Of a stretch of 64,000 nt of DNA, positions 1-8,435 are shown piece by piece. The position numbers and the translations under genes were made by a program. The DNA is from Pseudonocardia sp. T1-2H. Lineage in GTDB: Bacteria > Actinomycetota > Actinomycetes > Mycobacteriales > Pseudonocardiaceae. The stretch's first letter is position 1. Each line of letters begins with the position of its first letter. The notes beneath the pieces were generated by a model. That model saw only the letters and a list, made by a program, of their open reading frames with translations. It did not search any database and was not told where the DNA came from. The stretch is taken from the NCBI RefSeq assembly GCF_038039215.1, contig NZ_JBBPCL010000001.1:6014001-6078000 (forward strand), written 5' to 3'.

Positions 1-494
1 TCCAGCGGATGGTCGAGAAGATCCGCAAGGCGGTCACCGGCAAGCGCAGCGGCTCCGTCACGCGCAAGCGGATCGCCCTGTTCGGGCTCACGTTCAAGGC
101 CGGCACGGACGACCTGCGGGACTCCCCGGCGCTCGGCGTCGCCGCGCTGCTGAAGCAGGCCGGCGCGGAGCTCGTCGCCTACGACCCGGGAATCGCGGCC
201 GCGAGCTCGAGCATCGACGGCTCGCTGCTCACCGTCGTCGACGACCCGTACGAGGCCGCGAAGGACGCCGAGGCCATCGTCATCCTCACCGAGTGGCCCG
301 AGTTCCGGTCCCTGGACTGGCAGCGCCTCGGCGCGGCCGTCGCCGAGCGGACGGTCGTCGACACCCGGAACCTGCTGGACCCCGCCGTCGTGCGGCGGGC
401 GGACTTCGACTGGGTCGGCGTGGGCCGCGCCGCCCCGTACGTCGCGTCGTCCCTGGCCACGTCGTCGGTCTCCGCCGTCCGCAAACCCGCATGA
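1..494 (+). CDS. UDP-glucose/GDP-mannose dehydrogenase family protein, C-terminal part (5' end outside window)
   Basis: The open frame enters from the left edge, so only about the last 163 residues are visible. They carry the signature segment ALFGLTFKAGTDDLRDSP near residue 25 of the visible part. This marks the C-terminal UDP-binding domain of NAD-dependent UDP-glucose 6-dehydrogenases and related enzymes, which oxidise a UDP-hexose to the uronate. The catalytic cysteine domain lies upstream and cannot be checked. The stop overlaps the start of the flippase gene (ATGA), so the two are translationally coupled. With the flippase, ATP-grasp and GT2 genes that follow, it forms the end of an exopolysaccharide or cell-wall glycan cluster. 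The exact sugar substrate is not determinable. Confidence 0.88.
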   Translation, partial: QRMVEKIRKAVTGKRSGSVTRKRIALFGLTFKAGTDDLRDSPALGVAALLKQAGAELVAYDPGIAAASSSIDGSLLTVVDDPYEAAKDAEAIVILTEWPEFRSLDWQRLGAAVAERTVVDTRNLLDPAVVRRADFDWVGVGRAAPYVASSLATSSVSAVRKPA

Positions 495-1783
495 GCATCG
501 CCGGCAAGGTCAGGGGCCTGCGCACGGAGCTGACCACCCCGCTCTTCCGGAACGCGTACGCGTTGATGTTGAACACCGCGGTCAACTCGGTGTTCGGCCT
601 GCTCTACTGGATCGTCGCGGCCCGGACGTTCACCGACGCCGAGGTGGGCCGCGGCAGCGCGCTCATCTCGCTGATGATGCTGGTCTCGACCCTGACCCAG
701 CTCAACTTCGGCCAGGCGCTGATCCGTTTCCTGCCGCGGGCCGGGACGTCGTCGCGGAGCCTGGTCCGCAGCGCCTACGGGATCTCCGCCGGGCTGGCGG
801 TCCTCGGCTCGGCGGCCGTCATGACGTACTGCGCCCTCGTGCTGCCGGAGTCCGACCCGCTGCACGTCTCGCTGCCGTTCGCGGGCTGGTTCATCCTCTC
901 GACCACCCTGTGGTCGCTCTTCACGCTCCAGGACGCGACGCTCACCGGGCTCCGGTCGGCGATCTGGATCCCGCTGGAGAACGGGATCTACGGGATCGTC
1001 AAACTGGTGCTGTTGGTGATCGTCGCGCAGACGTCGCTCACGGACGGCGTGTTCACCTCGTGGACGCTGCCGGTCGTCGCGCTGCTGGTCCCGGTCACGC
1101 TGCTGGTGTTCCGGCGGCTGCTGCCCCGGCACGCGGCGGAGAGCGCCGCGGAGCAGAAGCCGCCGACCCGCCGGGTCCTGCGCAACTACATGGCCGGGGA
1201 CTACACGGGCCAGGTCTTCAACCAGCTCGCCTCGACGTTCCTGCCGGTCCTGGTGGTCTCCGAGCTCGGGCCGGAGGCGGGCGCCTACTTCCTGCCGGCC
1301 CAGACCGTGTTCGTCGCGATGAACCTGTTGTCCCAGGGCATCACGTCGTCCCTCGTGGTCGAGGCGGCCCGGGACGAGTCCCGGACGCACATCTATGCGA
1401 TGGCGATCCTGCGCCGGATCGGCGCCACCGTGCTGCCCGCCGCGGCGCTCATCGCGCTCGGGGCGCCGCTGCTGCTGCAGCTGTTCGGCTCGCAGTACCG
1501 CTCCAACTCGACGTTCCTGCTGCAGCTGCTGATGGCCTCGACGTTCCCTCGGGTCGTCGTGACGCTGTTCATGACGCGTTCCCGCATGCAGAACCGCACG
1601 ATCAACCTGGCGATCCTGCAGTCCGTCCAGGCCGCGGCGTTGATCGGCGGCACGGTCCTGTTCGCGGACTCCCTCGGGCTCGACGCCGTGGGCTGGTCCG
1701 CCCTCGGCATCGAGCTCGCGCTGGCGCTGGTGCTGGCGCCCACGGTCGTCCGGTGGCTCAGGCCGAAGGCGCCGGCCGCTTGA
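491..1783 (+). CDS. Polysaccharide flippase (MOP/Wzx-like)
   Basis: The protein has 430 residues and about twelve hydrophobic membrane segments. It resembles oligosaccharide flippases of the MOP superfamily, which move lipid-linked glycan units across the membrane. An open frame extends upstream to 293, but the start at 491 (MSIAGKVRG) is preferred because it overlaps the dehydrogenase stop in an ATGA junction. The first transmembrane segment begins about residue 25 (YALMLNTAVNSVFGLLYWIV). The 3' end overlaps the convergent ATP-grasp gene by 26 bases. Family assignment rests on hydrophobic pattern and neighbourhood; the transported glycan is unknown. Confidence 0.8.
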   Translation: MSIAGKVRGLRTELTTPLFRNAYALMLNTAVNSVFGLLYWIVAARTFTDAEVGRGSALISLMMLVSTLTQLNFGQALIRFLPRAGTSSRSLVRSAYGISAGLAVLGSAAVMTYCALVLPESDPLHVSLPFAGWFILSTTLWSLFTLQDATLTGLRSAIWIPLENGIYGIVKLVLLVIVAQTSLTDGVFTSWTLPVVALLVPVTLLVFRRLLPRHAAESAAEQKPPTRRVLRNYMAGDYTGQVFNQLASTFLPVLVVSELGPEAGAYFLPAQTVFVAMNLLSQGITSSLVVEAARDESRTHIYAMAILRRIGATVLPAAALIALGAPLLLQLFGSQYRSNSTFLLQLLMASTFPRVVVTLFMTRSRMQNRTINLAILQSVQAAALIGGTVLFADSLGLDAVGWSALGIELALALVLAPTVVRWLRPKAPAA

Positions 1784-2660
1784 CGAACCGCTCCGGCAGC
1801 GGGGTGCGGTGGCGCCAGATCTCGCCGAGCGCGAGGTCGAACTCCCGCGGCTGCAGCCGGACGAGCCCGCCGCCCGGGTTGTGCGTGATCTCGCCGAAGT
1901 AGATCCGCCCGTCGACGTTGTAGAGGTCGATCCGGGCGAACTCGAAGTCCGCCGCGAGCTTCCGCGCGACGTCGAGCATCTCCGCGTAGTTCCGCGGCTG
2001 CTCGGGCAGCGCGTCGGCGAACGCGAAGCGGCCGCTGACGTCCAGCTCGTGCCAGTCCGGGCTGAGCAGCGTCGAGGTGTGCGCGGAGAAACGGTCCTGG
2101 TCCACGACGACCATCGCCGGCTCGCCGTGGAACATGAAGAACTTGTAGTCCGACGGCGCCGTGCGCCGGTCGCCGATGAACTCCTCGACGACGGCGCGGC
2201 GCGGCAGCCCGCGGTAGGGGCTCTCCCGCCAGCCGGCCTTGTAGAAGTCCGTGTCCAGCCACCTGCGGACGGTCCGGCGCACCGCGTCCCGGTCCACCTT
2301 CGCGAGGTCCGGCAGCAGGATCGTCATGTCGCAGCCGTGCGTCCCCTTGATGACGCAGGGCCCGGGCATGCCGTCGAAGTCGAGGTCGTCAGCCCGATCC
2401 ACCACCTGGACCAGCGGGATGAGGTACTGCGCGCCGACGCGCTCCGCGACGTGCTCGCGCACGGCGTACTTGTCGGCGGTCAACTGCACCAGCGGCGGTT
2501 GTGCCTTCAGGTTCTTCGCGGCGAGCATCTGCGAGTAGGTCCTGGGCCTGCGCAGCGTCGAGAGCTCGCCCTGGAAGATCGCGTGCTTGACGACCGCGAA
2601 GGGCCGGTCGGGCAGGAACCGGAGCCGCCGGGCCAGCATGACCCGCGCATCGAAGGACAT
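1758..2660 (-). CDS. TupA-like ATP-grasp protein
   Basis: The protein has 300 residues. Visible features are ADKYAVREHV, IKGTHGCDM (nucleotide-binding lysine and glycine loop), the acidic segment EFARIDLYN, and FGEITHNPGGG, a metal- and ATP-binding C-terminal motif. This pattern fits the TupA-like ATP-grasp family, first described for teichuronopeptide synthesis in Bacillus and common in capsule clusters, where members ligate amino acids or similar acids to glycans. The start at MSFDARVML is chosen because the 49 upstream residues are arginine-rich and low-complexity. It is convergent with the flippase and divergent from the GT2 gene. The substrate is unknown. Confidence 0.72.
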   Translation of the reverse strand: MSFDARVMLARRLRFLPDRPFAVVKHAIFQGELSTLRRPRTYSQMLAAKNLKAQPPLVQLTADKYAVREHVAERVGAQYLIPLVQVVDRADDLDFDGMPGPCVIKGTHGCDMTILLPDLAKVDRDAVRRTVRRWLDTDFYKAGWRESPYRGLPRRAVVEEFIGDRRTAPSDYKFFMFHGEPAMVVVDQDRFSAHTSTLLSPDWHELDVSGRFAFADALPEQPRNYAEMLDVARKLAADFEFARIDLYNVDGRIYFGEITHNPGGGLVRLQPREFDLALGEIWRHRTPLPERFVKRPAPSA

Positions 2661-2811
2661 TCGCCGGAATATAGAGGGGGCCGTGGACGGCGTAGCGCGC
2701 GCGTCACGGCGGATCGCCTCCGCCCGATCCGCACCGCTGCGACGAGCGAGCGGCGCTGGCCGCTGAACCGCCGTTCCGTGCCGCTTGCAGGAGAGCAAAT
2801 CACCCACACGG

Positions 2812-2827
2812 TGTAGTAATGACTACA
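2812..2827. promoter_or_regulatory. Small palindrome TGTAGT-aatg-ACTACA upstream of the GT2 gene
   Basis: Perfect 6-bp arms with a 4-base spacer lie in the divergent region between the ATP-grasp and GT2 genes, about 40 bases before the GT2 start. This is a possible operator; no regulator is identified. Confidence 0.35.
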
Positions 2828-2854
2828 TCGGACGACCAGAAATTCTCAGATTGC

Positions 2855-2860
2855 TAGTGT
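2855..2860 (+). promoter_or_regulatory. Candidate -10 element (TAGTGT) giving a leaderless GT2 transcript
   Basis: TAGTGT matches the actinobacterial -10 pattern TANNNT and sits seven bases before the GTG start at 2868. A transcript from here would begin at or next to the start codon. No clear -35 box is visible. Confidence 0.4.
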
Positions 2861-2867
2861 CTGCCCG

Positions 2868-3869
2868 GTGCTGAACGAGACGGCTCTCGTCGCCGTGATC
2901 ACCCCCGCGTACAACGTCGGCCCCTGGATCGGCGAGGCCATCGACTCCGTGCTCGCGCAGACCGAGCGCCGGTTCGAGTACATCGTGGTCGACGACGGGT
3001 CCACGGACGACACCGCGGACATCGTCCGCGCGAAGGCCGCTGTGGACGATCGGGTCCGCCTCGTCTCCAGTGCGAACGCCGGCTCCGGCAACGCCCGCAA
3101 CCTCGGCATCCGCGAGTCCACGGCGCCGTTCGTCGCCTTCCTCGACGGGGACGACCGCTGGCACCCGGACTTCCTCCGCAGCCAGCTCGAGGTGATGGAG
3201 CGGACGCCGTCCTCCGTGGGCGTCGTCTACTGCCACACCCGGGTCATGCTCGAGGGCGGGCAGGTCGTCGCGCTGCGCTGGCAGCCGGCCGGCGCGTGCG
3301 ACCTGGACAAGCTGCTCGCGGAGAACAACCCGCCGCACAACGGCAGCTCGCTGCTGATCCGGCGCAGCTGCTTCGACGAGGTCGGCGCCTTCGACACCTC
3401 GCTCACCAGCGCCGTGGACTTCGAGATGTGGCTGCGGATCGCCACCCGGTCCTCCACCCCGCTGTTCTGGGGGAACCGGCGCTACCTCGTGGACATGCGG
3501 CTCATGCGCACCGGCTGCATCAGCTCCAACCGCGGCGCCCGCTTCGCGGCCCTGGACAAGGTGCTCGCCGAGTACTCCTCGCAGATGACCCGCCTGCACC
3601 CCGGCCTGGCCTACGTCCGGCCCGCGGTCTTCGCCTACCGGGACGGGTTCGACGACGTCGCGGGCGCGTGGGCGCTGCAGGCGCGCAAGGCCGGCGCCAA
3701 CCAGCTCGCACGTAACTCCTGGGGCGCCTCGCTGCTGGCCTGGGACCAGGCGGGCCCGGCCGGCCGCGCCCGGATGCGCGCGACGCGGGAAGGGGTCCGC
3801 AAGGGCGCCTACAAGGGCGTCGCGCAGGCGCTCAAGGCCGTGAACGGGGCCCGCGCGCGTCTGGCGTGA
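2868..3869 (+). CDS. Family 2 glycosyltransferase
   Basis: The protein has 333 residues. The GT-A fold starts at residue 8 (AVITPAYNVGPW), with the nucleotide-sugar motif VVDDGSTDDT at about 40-49 and the DXD-type FLDGDDRW near 93. These residues bind UDP- or GDP-sugar and metal. The protein transfers a sugar to a growing glycan at the cytoplasmic face; donor and acceptor are unknown. The GTG start is the first in frame after a stretch with several stops, and no Shine-Dalgarno is obvious, consistent with leaderless initiation. It closes the polysaccharide cluster at the left of the window. Confidence 0.88.
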   Translation: MLNETALVAVITPAYNVGPWIGEAIDSVLAQTERRFEYIVVDDGSTDDTADIVRAKAAVDDRVRLVSSANAGSGNARNLGIRESTAPFVAFLDGDDRWHPDFLRSQLEVMERTPSSVGVVYCHTRVMLEGGQVVALRWQPAGACDLDKLLAENNPPHNGSSLLIRRSCFDEVGAFDTSLTSAVDFEMWLRIATRSSTPLFWGNRRYLVDMRLMRTGCISSNRGARFAALDKVLAEYSSQMTRLHPGLAYVRPAVFAYRDGFDDVAGAWALQARKAGANQLARNSWGASLLAWDQAGPAGRARMRATREGVRKGAYKGVAQALKAVNGARARLA

Positions 3870-3940
3870 GCGCCCCCGCCCGCTCGCCGGGACGCCTGAA
3901 GCACTTGACTCAGCGCTGTGACCCGGCGCACCGTCGAGGA

Positions 3941-4759
3941 ATGGCTGCTCCGACGTCGCCCGCGCCCGCCTCCATGCCCTCCTTCGAGCCGAGCCAGGAG
4001 GGCATCTCGCTTCCGCGGCCGCCTGTCTTCGCGACGGTCGAGGAGGAGCGGCTGCATCGCAAGCAGCAGCTCGCCGGGGCGTTCCGGATCTTCGGCCGGT
4101 TCGGGTTCGGGGAGGGGATCGCCGGGCACATCACGGTGCGGGACCCCGAGGACCCGGACATGTTCTGGGTGAACCCGTTCGGCATGTCGTTCCGGCACAT
4201 CCGCGTCTCGGACCTGCTCCTCGTCGACCACCAGGGCACCGTCCGCCGGGGGAACCGCCCGGTGAACCGGGCCGGATTCGTGATCCACTCCGCGGTGCAC
4301 GAGGCGCGGCCGGACGTCGTCGCCGCCTGTCACGCGCACTCCGTGTACGGGAAGGCGTGGTCGTCGCTCGGCCGGGTGCTGGACCCGATCACCCAGGACG
4401 CGTGTGCCCTCTACGAGAACCACGTCGTCGTCACGGAGGGGGCGGGAGCCGTCGTCGTCGACGAGGAGGCCGCGCGCCTGCTCGCGAAGGGCCTCGGGGA
4501 CAAGCGGGCCGCGATCCACCAGAACCACGGGATCTTCACCGTCGGCGAGACGGTTGCCGAGGCCGCCTGGTGGTTCGTGCAGATGGAGCGCAACGCCCAG
4601 GCCCAGCTGCTGGCGGAGGCGGCGGGGACACCGAAGCTCGTGGATCCGGAGAACGCGCGCTTCACCCGTCAGCAGACCGGGAGCCCGTACGCGGGCTGGT
4701 TCTCCTTCCAGCCGCTGTGGGACGAGATCGTGCGCACGGACCCGGACCTGTTCGACTAG
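3941..4759 (+). CDS. Class II aldolase/adducin family protein
   Basis: The protein has 272 residues from the chosen start. It has the family's zinc-ligand segment (ACHAHSVYGKAWSS) and a second histidine segment (HQNHGIFTVG). Members are metal-dependent aldolases or epimerases acting on sugar phosphates, but many actinobacterial paralogues of this size have no known substrate. An alternative GTG at 3866 overlaps the GT2 stop. The intervening 25 codons look like promoter and leader DNA (a TTGACT at 3905), so ATG 3941 is preferred. The stop at 4757 is followed in the same frame by the open stretch that contains the next small gene. Confidence 0.82.
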   Translation: MAAPTSPAPASMPSFEPSQEGISLPRPPVFATVEEERLHRKQQLAGAFRIFGRFGFGEGIAGHITVRDPEDPDMFWVNPFGMSFRHIRVSDLLLVDHQGTVRRGNRPVNRAGFVIHSAVHEARPDVVAACHAHSVYGKAWSSLGRVLDPITQDACALYENHVVVTEGAGAVVVDEEAARLLAKGLGDKRAAIHQNHGIFTVGETVAEAAWWFVQMERNAQAQLLAEAAGTPKLVDPENARFTRQQTGSPYAGWFSFQPLWDEIVRTDPDLFD

Positions 4760-4825
4760 GAGGGCGCCGAGGTCACCGCCGCCGCCGGGGTCGAGGTCAC
4801 CACGCCGACCGAGACCCTGGAGCAC

Positions 4826-5032
4826 GTGGGCAAGGCGCTGCGGTTCACCGGCGAGCAGCAGGACGCGAGCCCCGACCACTTAATCTCCGGTGGGGACCGC
4901 ACCGCCGGTGGGGTCCTGCACGCGGTCACCTCCGCCGCGCAGCTGATCACCGACGCCGACGCGACCTATGAGAGGGAAGCTCAGGGCCTGCGGGCGATGA
5001 GCCTCGCCGCCGCCCACGCCAGCCGCGGCTGA
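4826..5032 (+). CDS. Small hypothetical protein
   Basis: This is a 68-codon frame from GTG with high GC at third positions and a modest GGAG upstream. It shares the frame of the class II aldolase gene and is open right back to that gene's TAG stop. It could therefore be an independent small gene or the remnant of a longer coding region. The sequence (MGKALRFTGEQQDASPD at the start, acidic and alanine-rich) matches nothing I recognise, and no motif or membrane segment is visible. Confidence 0.35.
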   Translation: MGKALRFTGEQQDASPDHLISGGDRTAGGVLHAVTSAAQLITDADATYEREAQGLRAMSLAAAHASRG

Positions 5033-5163
5033 CCTCCGGAAGGGGCGGCGCCACCACGGCGCCGCCCCTCCCCGCGCGGCGCGCCAGCTCTCCGCGCGGG
5101 GGCGTCGTCCGGGCGAATCGCGATCCGCGTGAACGTCAGGTCGCGTGCGGTCACGCGTGGCGC

Positions 5164-5202
5164 TTGACACAGCAGGGGCGCTCAGTAACTATGCGCTCTG
5201 TC
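5164..5202 (+). promoter_or_regulatory. Promoter of the SMP-30/LLM operon with TetR-type operator over the -10
   Basis: TTGACA (5164-5169) is followed after 17 bases by AACTAT (5187-5192), a good -35/-10 pair. The -10 lies inside AACTATGCGCTCTGTC (5187-5202). This shares its first eleven bases with the near-perfect palindrome in front of the TetR gene at 8307-8322. Repression by that TetR protein is inferred. Confidence 0.62.
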
Positions 5203-5323
5203 ACTGCCACCCGCTGGAGCGGTCGCACGGTCACCGGCCTCGTGGAGTCCTTCACGCCGCAGCTGTTCGCTGAGCGACACCGCTCCCCCAGGACCGACAA
5301 CGACGTACGGGAACGAGGTCAGA

Positions 5324-6232
5324 ATGACGCAGGGACAGTCAATGGTTCGCAAGCTGTCGGTCGTACTGGACGGGTACTCCTACCTGGAGTGCCCGCGATG
5401 GCGAGACGGCCGTCTGTGGGTCTCGGACTTCTACACCAATCAGGTCGTGGCGACCGACGGTCGCGGCAGTACCGAGGTCATCGCCGAGGTTCCCGGCCAG
5501 CCGTCCGGCCTGGGATTCCTTCCCGACGGACGCGCACTCATCGTCTCGATGCGCGATCACCGCATCCTGGCGCGTGACGATGCCGGTCAGCTGAGTGAGC
5601 ATGCTGATCTGTCCGGAGCTGTGTCCGGCATGCCCAATGACATGGTCGTCGACGAGTCGGGACGCGCCTTCGTCGGCAACTTCGGGTTCGACCTCATGGG
5701 CGGCGCGCCGCTGCGCTACGCCACGCTCACCCGGGTCGATCCGGACGGGACCGTCACCACGGTGGCCGAGGACCTGGGTTTCCCCAACGGCATGGTGATC
5801 CTGCCCGGGGGTGTGCTCCTCGTCGCCGAGACGTTCGCCGGGCGGATCACCGCCTTCGACATCGGCGAGGACGGTGGGCTGGGCAACCGACGGGTATGGG
5901 CGCAGTTCGGCGAGACACCGCAGACCGATGATGTGGGCGAGGCCGTCGAACGGCTCCAGGTCGGTCCCGACGGCATCTGCGCGGATGCGGAGGGGGCGAT
6001 CTGGGTGGCCGACGCGCTCCACGCCCGCGTGATCCGGGTCCGGGAGGGCGGCGAGATCGTCGATGAGATCCCGACCGGGATGGGAGTCTTCGCCTGCATG
6101 CTCGGCGGCGAGGACGGCCGCACCCTGTTCCTGTGTGCTGCGCCTTCGTTCGCAGAGCACGAGCGTCGCCCGGTCCGCGAAGCCCAGCTCCTGGCGGTCA
6201 AGGTCGACGTCCCGCACGGTGGTCTTCCGTAG
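5324..6232 (+). CDS. SMP-30/gluconolactonase-like lactonase
   Basis: The protein has 302 residues with a six-bladed propeller pattern. The usual metal ligands are all present: Glu in YLECPRW, Asn in MPNDMVVD, Asn in FPNGMVI and Asp in VGPDGICAD. The family hydrolyses lactones with a divalent metal. The start at 5324 lies behind a weak purine-rich site; the methionine at 5342 is an alternative. It is the first gene of a probable two-gene operon with the LLM oxidoreductase, 83 bases downstream. A Baeyer-Villiger-type flavin enzyme followed by a lactonase would make a plausible ring-opening pair, but the substrate is unknown. Confidence 0.85.
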   Translation: MTQGQSMVRKLSVVLDGYSYLECPRWRDGRLWVSDFYTNQVVATDGRGSTEVIAEVPGQPSGLGFLPDGRALIVSMRDHRILARDDAGQLSEHADLSGAVSGMPNDMVVDESGRAFVGNFGFDLMGGAPLRYATLTRVDPDGTVTTVAEDLGFPNGMVILPGGVLLVAETFAGRITAFDIGEDGGLGNRRVWAQFGETPQTDDVGEAVERLQVGPDGICADAEGAIWVADALHARVIRVREGGEIVDEIPTGMGVFACMLGGEDGRTLFLCAAPSFAEHERRPVREAQLLAVKVDVPHGGLP

Positions 6233-6315
6233 ACCGTCTGATCGTGACTCCCTCAGGCGGTGGCGTTGGACCTCCGCGCGTCCCCTTAACACCCGATCTG
6301 CGAAATGGAGGACCC

Positions 6316-7305
6316 ATGGAGGTGTCCTGCGCTTTCCCGACCGCCCTGGACTCGCCGGACAACATCGCGTTGGCCGAGCGACTGGGCTACGACCGAGCCT
6401 GGGTCTACGACACACCGCAACAGAGCCCGGACGTGTGGATGACTCTCGCGCTGGCTGCCGAGCGGACCGAGCGGATCGGGCTCGGCCCCGGTGTGCTGGT
6501 TCCCAGCCTGCGTCATCCGATGGTCAACGCCGCCGCGACCGCCACCCTCGCCGCGCTCGCCCCGGGCCGCGTCGCGATTGCTTTCGGAACCGGCTTCACC
6601 GGCCGTCGCGCCATGGGGTACGGCGCGATCACGTGGGCGTTCATGGACTCCTACATCCGGGCCTACCGCGGGCTTCTCCGCGGCGAGGTGATCGAGTGGG
6701 AGGGCGCCCAGATGCAGATGCTGCATCCCGACGGACACGCCCCGGCCCGACCGGTCGATGTCCCGATTCTCGTGGGTGCGCTCGGCCCCAAGGGGCACAA
6801 GGTGGCCAGTGAGCTCGGGGACGGCCTGTACGTGACTCTGCAGCTGCCGGAGTTCATGAGCGAGTACTCGTGGGTGCCGTACCTGGCGTGGGGCACGGTG
6901 CTCGACGAGGGGGAGGCCTTCAACTCCGAGCACGCCCGTGTCGCGGGCGGTCCTGGCTGGGCGTTGGCCTACCACGGCGCCTACGAGTTCGGCGGGCCGG
7001 ACGCGGTGCGCGGACTTCCGGGTGGCCCGGAGTGGATGGACGTCGTGGAGAAGACGCCCCTCGAGCATCGGCATCTCACGCTTCACGCCGGCCACTGCGT
7101 CGAGCTCAACGTGGCGGATCAGGCGGCATGGGATGCAGGCGGCCACGTGATCCTGCAGGAGGCGACGATCACCGGGACTCGCGACCAGGTCCGGCGCCGC
7201 CTGGACGACCTCGCCGCGAAGGGGGTCACCGAGATCGTGTTCCAGCCGTGCGGGCCCGACATCCGGTCGGAGCTGGAGAGGTTCTTCGAGGCAGCGTCCG
7301 CCTGA
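6316..7305 (+). CDS. LLM-class flavin-dependent oxidoreductase
   Basis: The protein has 329 residues with a bacterial-luciferase-like TIM barrel. Recognisable parts are LAERLGYDRAWVYDTP near 20, ERIGLGPGVLVPSLRHP around 53-69, a central GRVAIAFGTGFTGR and the late VGALGPKGHKVA. The family uses FMN or F420 for oxidation or monooxygenation. The ATG at 6316 is chosen because GGAGGA sits at 6307-6312; longer in-frame starts upstream cover non-coding sequence. It follows the lactonase gene and ends before a strong hairpin terminator. Cofactor choice cannot be settled from sequence by eye. Confidence 0.85.
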   Translation: MEVSCAFPTALDSPDNIALAERLGYDRAWVYDTPQQSPDVWMTLALAAERTERIGLGPGVLVPSLRHPMVNAAATATLAALAPGRVAIAFGTGFTGRRAMGYGAITWAFMDSYIRAYRGLLRGEVIEWEGAQMQMLHPDGHAPARPVDVPILVGALGPKGHKVASELGDGLYVTLQLPEFMSEYSWVPYLAWGTVLDEGEAFNSEHARVAGGPGWALAYHGAYEFGGPDAVRGLPGGPEWMDVVEKTPLEHRHLTLHAGHCVELNVADQAAWDAGGHVILQEATITGTRDQVRRRLDDLAAKGVTEIVFQPCGPDIRSELERFFEAASA

Positions 7306-7353
7306 GACGGGTCGAGGTGAGGGCGCCGGAGCCCGGGCCCGGGACTGACGACG

Positions 7354-7385
7354 AGGCCGACGTCACCTGGAGGTGACGTCGGCCT
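7354..7385. terminator. Bidirectional hairpin terminator
   Basis: A perfect 14-bp stem (7354-7367 with 7372-7385) around the tetraloop TGGA lies between the convergent LLM and TetR genes. There is no long T-run, as usual for GC-rich actinobacterial terminators. Confidence 0.8.
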
Positions 7386-7491
7386 TGTGGTCGTGGCCGA
7401 GCCGAGATCGTCCACCACGCCACCCGGTAGCTCGCCCGGAGGTGGCTCTCGGCGGCTCCTGTCTGTTCGGCGAACCTGCCCCGTGGCCGGA

Positions 7492-8271
7492 TCAGTCGCG
7501 TACGGACGCGGTCGCCGCCCCCGCGACGGCCGGACGGACCGCGCCCCTGCCCGGGGCCGGCGGCGCAGTGGTGAGCATCGCGAGCGCGAGACCCGCGTAG
7601 AACTCCCCGAGCTGCTCGGGGCTGTCCGAGCCTTCAAACCGGTACCACCGGACCGGGTCGATGGCCAGCGCGATGATGCCGCGCACCACACGCTTGACGT
7701 CGATCGGCACGAACACCCCGTCCTCGATGCCGCCGGCGACCGCCTCGCGATAGACGCGGGTGGTGGCCCGACGGATCTCGCGGATCGCCGCGTAGTCTTC
7801 CGGCGTCAGATTCGCCAACTCGTACTGCGCCACCCTCGCCGCCACGTGGTACCGGGCGTTCCATGACACGTGCCGGTAGACCACGTTCCAGATCCGCTCC
7901 ACCGGGTTGCCGTGGTCGACCTCCCTCAGGCCGTCGAGGGCCTTCTCATGGGCGGTGCGGGCGATCTCCATCAGGATCGCCTCCTTGGACGGAAAGTGGA
8001 CGTACATCGCCGCCGGACTCAAGCCCGCGCCTCGACTGATGTCCCGCGTCGTGGTCGCCTGGAAGCCCTTCGAGGCGTAGCAGCGGGTGGCCGCCGTCAG
8101 CAGCTGCCGGGCCACCTTTCCGTAGCTGTCGTCCCACAGCTCGGCCGAATCGTCTTGCAGTTGCGGGTCGTCGAGCGAGACGCTGTCGAACGCTCCTGGC
8201 CGCCTTCTCGCCACGCCCACCCCTAAACTCGGCAACGATGGATTCCCGCTTACTTCGGACAGGCGGGCCAT
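7492..8271 (-). CDS. TetR/AcrR family transcriptional regulator
   Basis: The protein has 259 residues. The DNA-binding domain lies at about 52-100, with the helix-turn-helix TTTRDISRGAGLSPAAMYVHF followed by the usual FPSKEAIL; the rest is a helical ligand-binding domain. The first 45 residues are a low-complexity extension, so a GTG further in may be the true start. It faces the SMP-30/LLM operon. A palindrome (AACTA..GCGC..TAGTT) stands 36 bases before its start, and a half-conserved copy covers the operon promoter. The natural reading is self-repression plus repression of the operon, relieved by a pathway substrate. Confidence 0.87.
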   Translation of the reverse strand: MARLSEVSGNPSLPSLGVGVARRRPGAFDSVSLDDPQLQDDSAELWDDSYGKVARQLLTAATRCYASKGFQATTTRDISRGAGLSPAAMYVHFPSKEAILMEIARTAHEKALDGLREVDHGNPVERIWNVVYRHVSWNARYHVAARVAQYELANLTPEDYAAIREIRRATTRVYREAVAGGIEDGVFVPIDVKRVVRGIIALAIDPVRWYRFEGSDSPEQLGEFYAGLALAMLTTAPPAPGRGAVRPAVAGAATASVRD

Positions 8272-8306
8272 CAGGTCGAATTCTGACAGTGCCCTCCCGG
8301 GTAGGC

Positions 8307-8322
8307 AACTATGCGCTTAGTT
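8307..8322. promoter_or_regulatory. TetR operator (palindrome)
   Basis: AACTATGCGCTTAGTT is symmetric at 14 of 16 positions (arms AACTA/TAGTT, core GCGC). It lies just upstream of the TetR gene and shares AACTATGCGCT with the site at 5187. Confidence 0.65.
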
Positions 8323-8435
8323 GGGTGCGCGATACGTGTGGCCCGCACGTATGCACCGCTCACTGAGTCCCCGGCGCCACCGACCTGCCATGCGACGACC
8401 GGCGACGGGGCCGGGTTCCTCGTACGCTGTTCCCC

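Noticed and set aside
179..1390. 403-codon open frame on the minus strand over the dehydrogenase and flippase genes
   Set aside because: It is arginine- and glutamate-rich without any family resemblance and is antisense to two clear genes.
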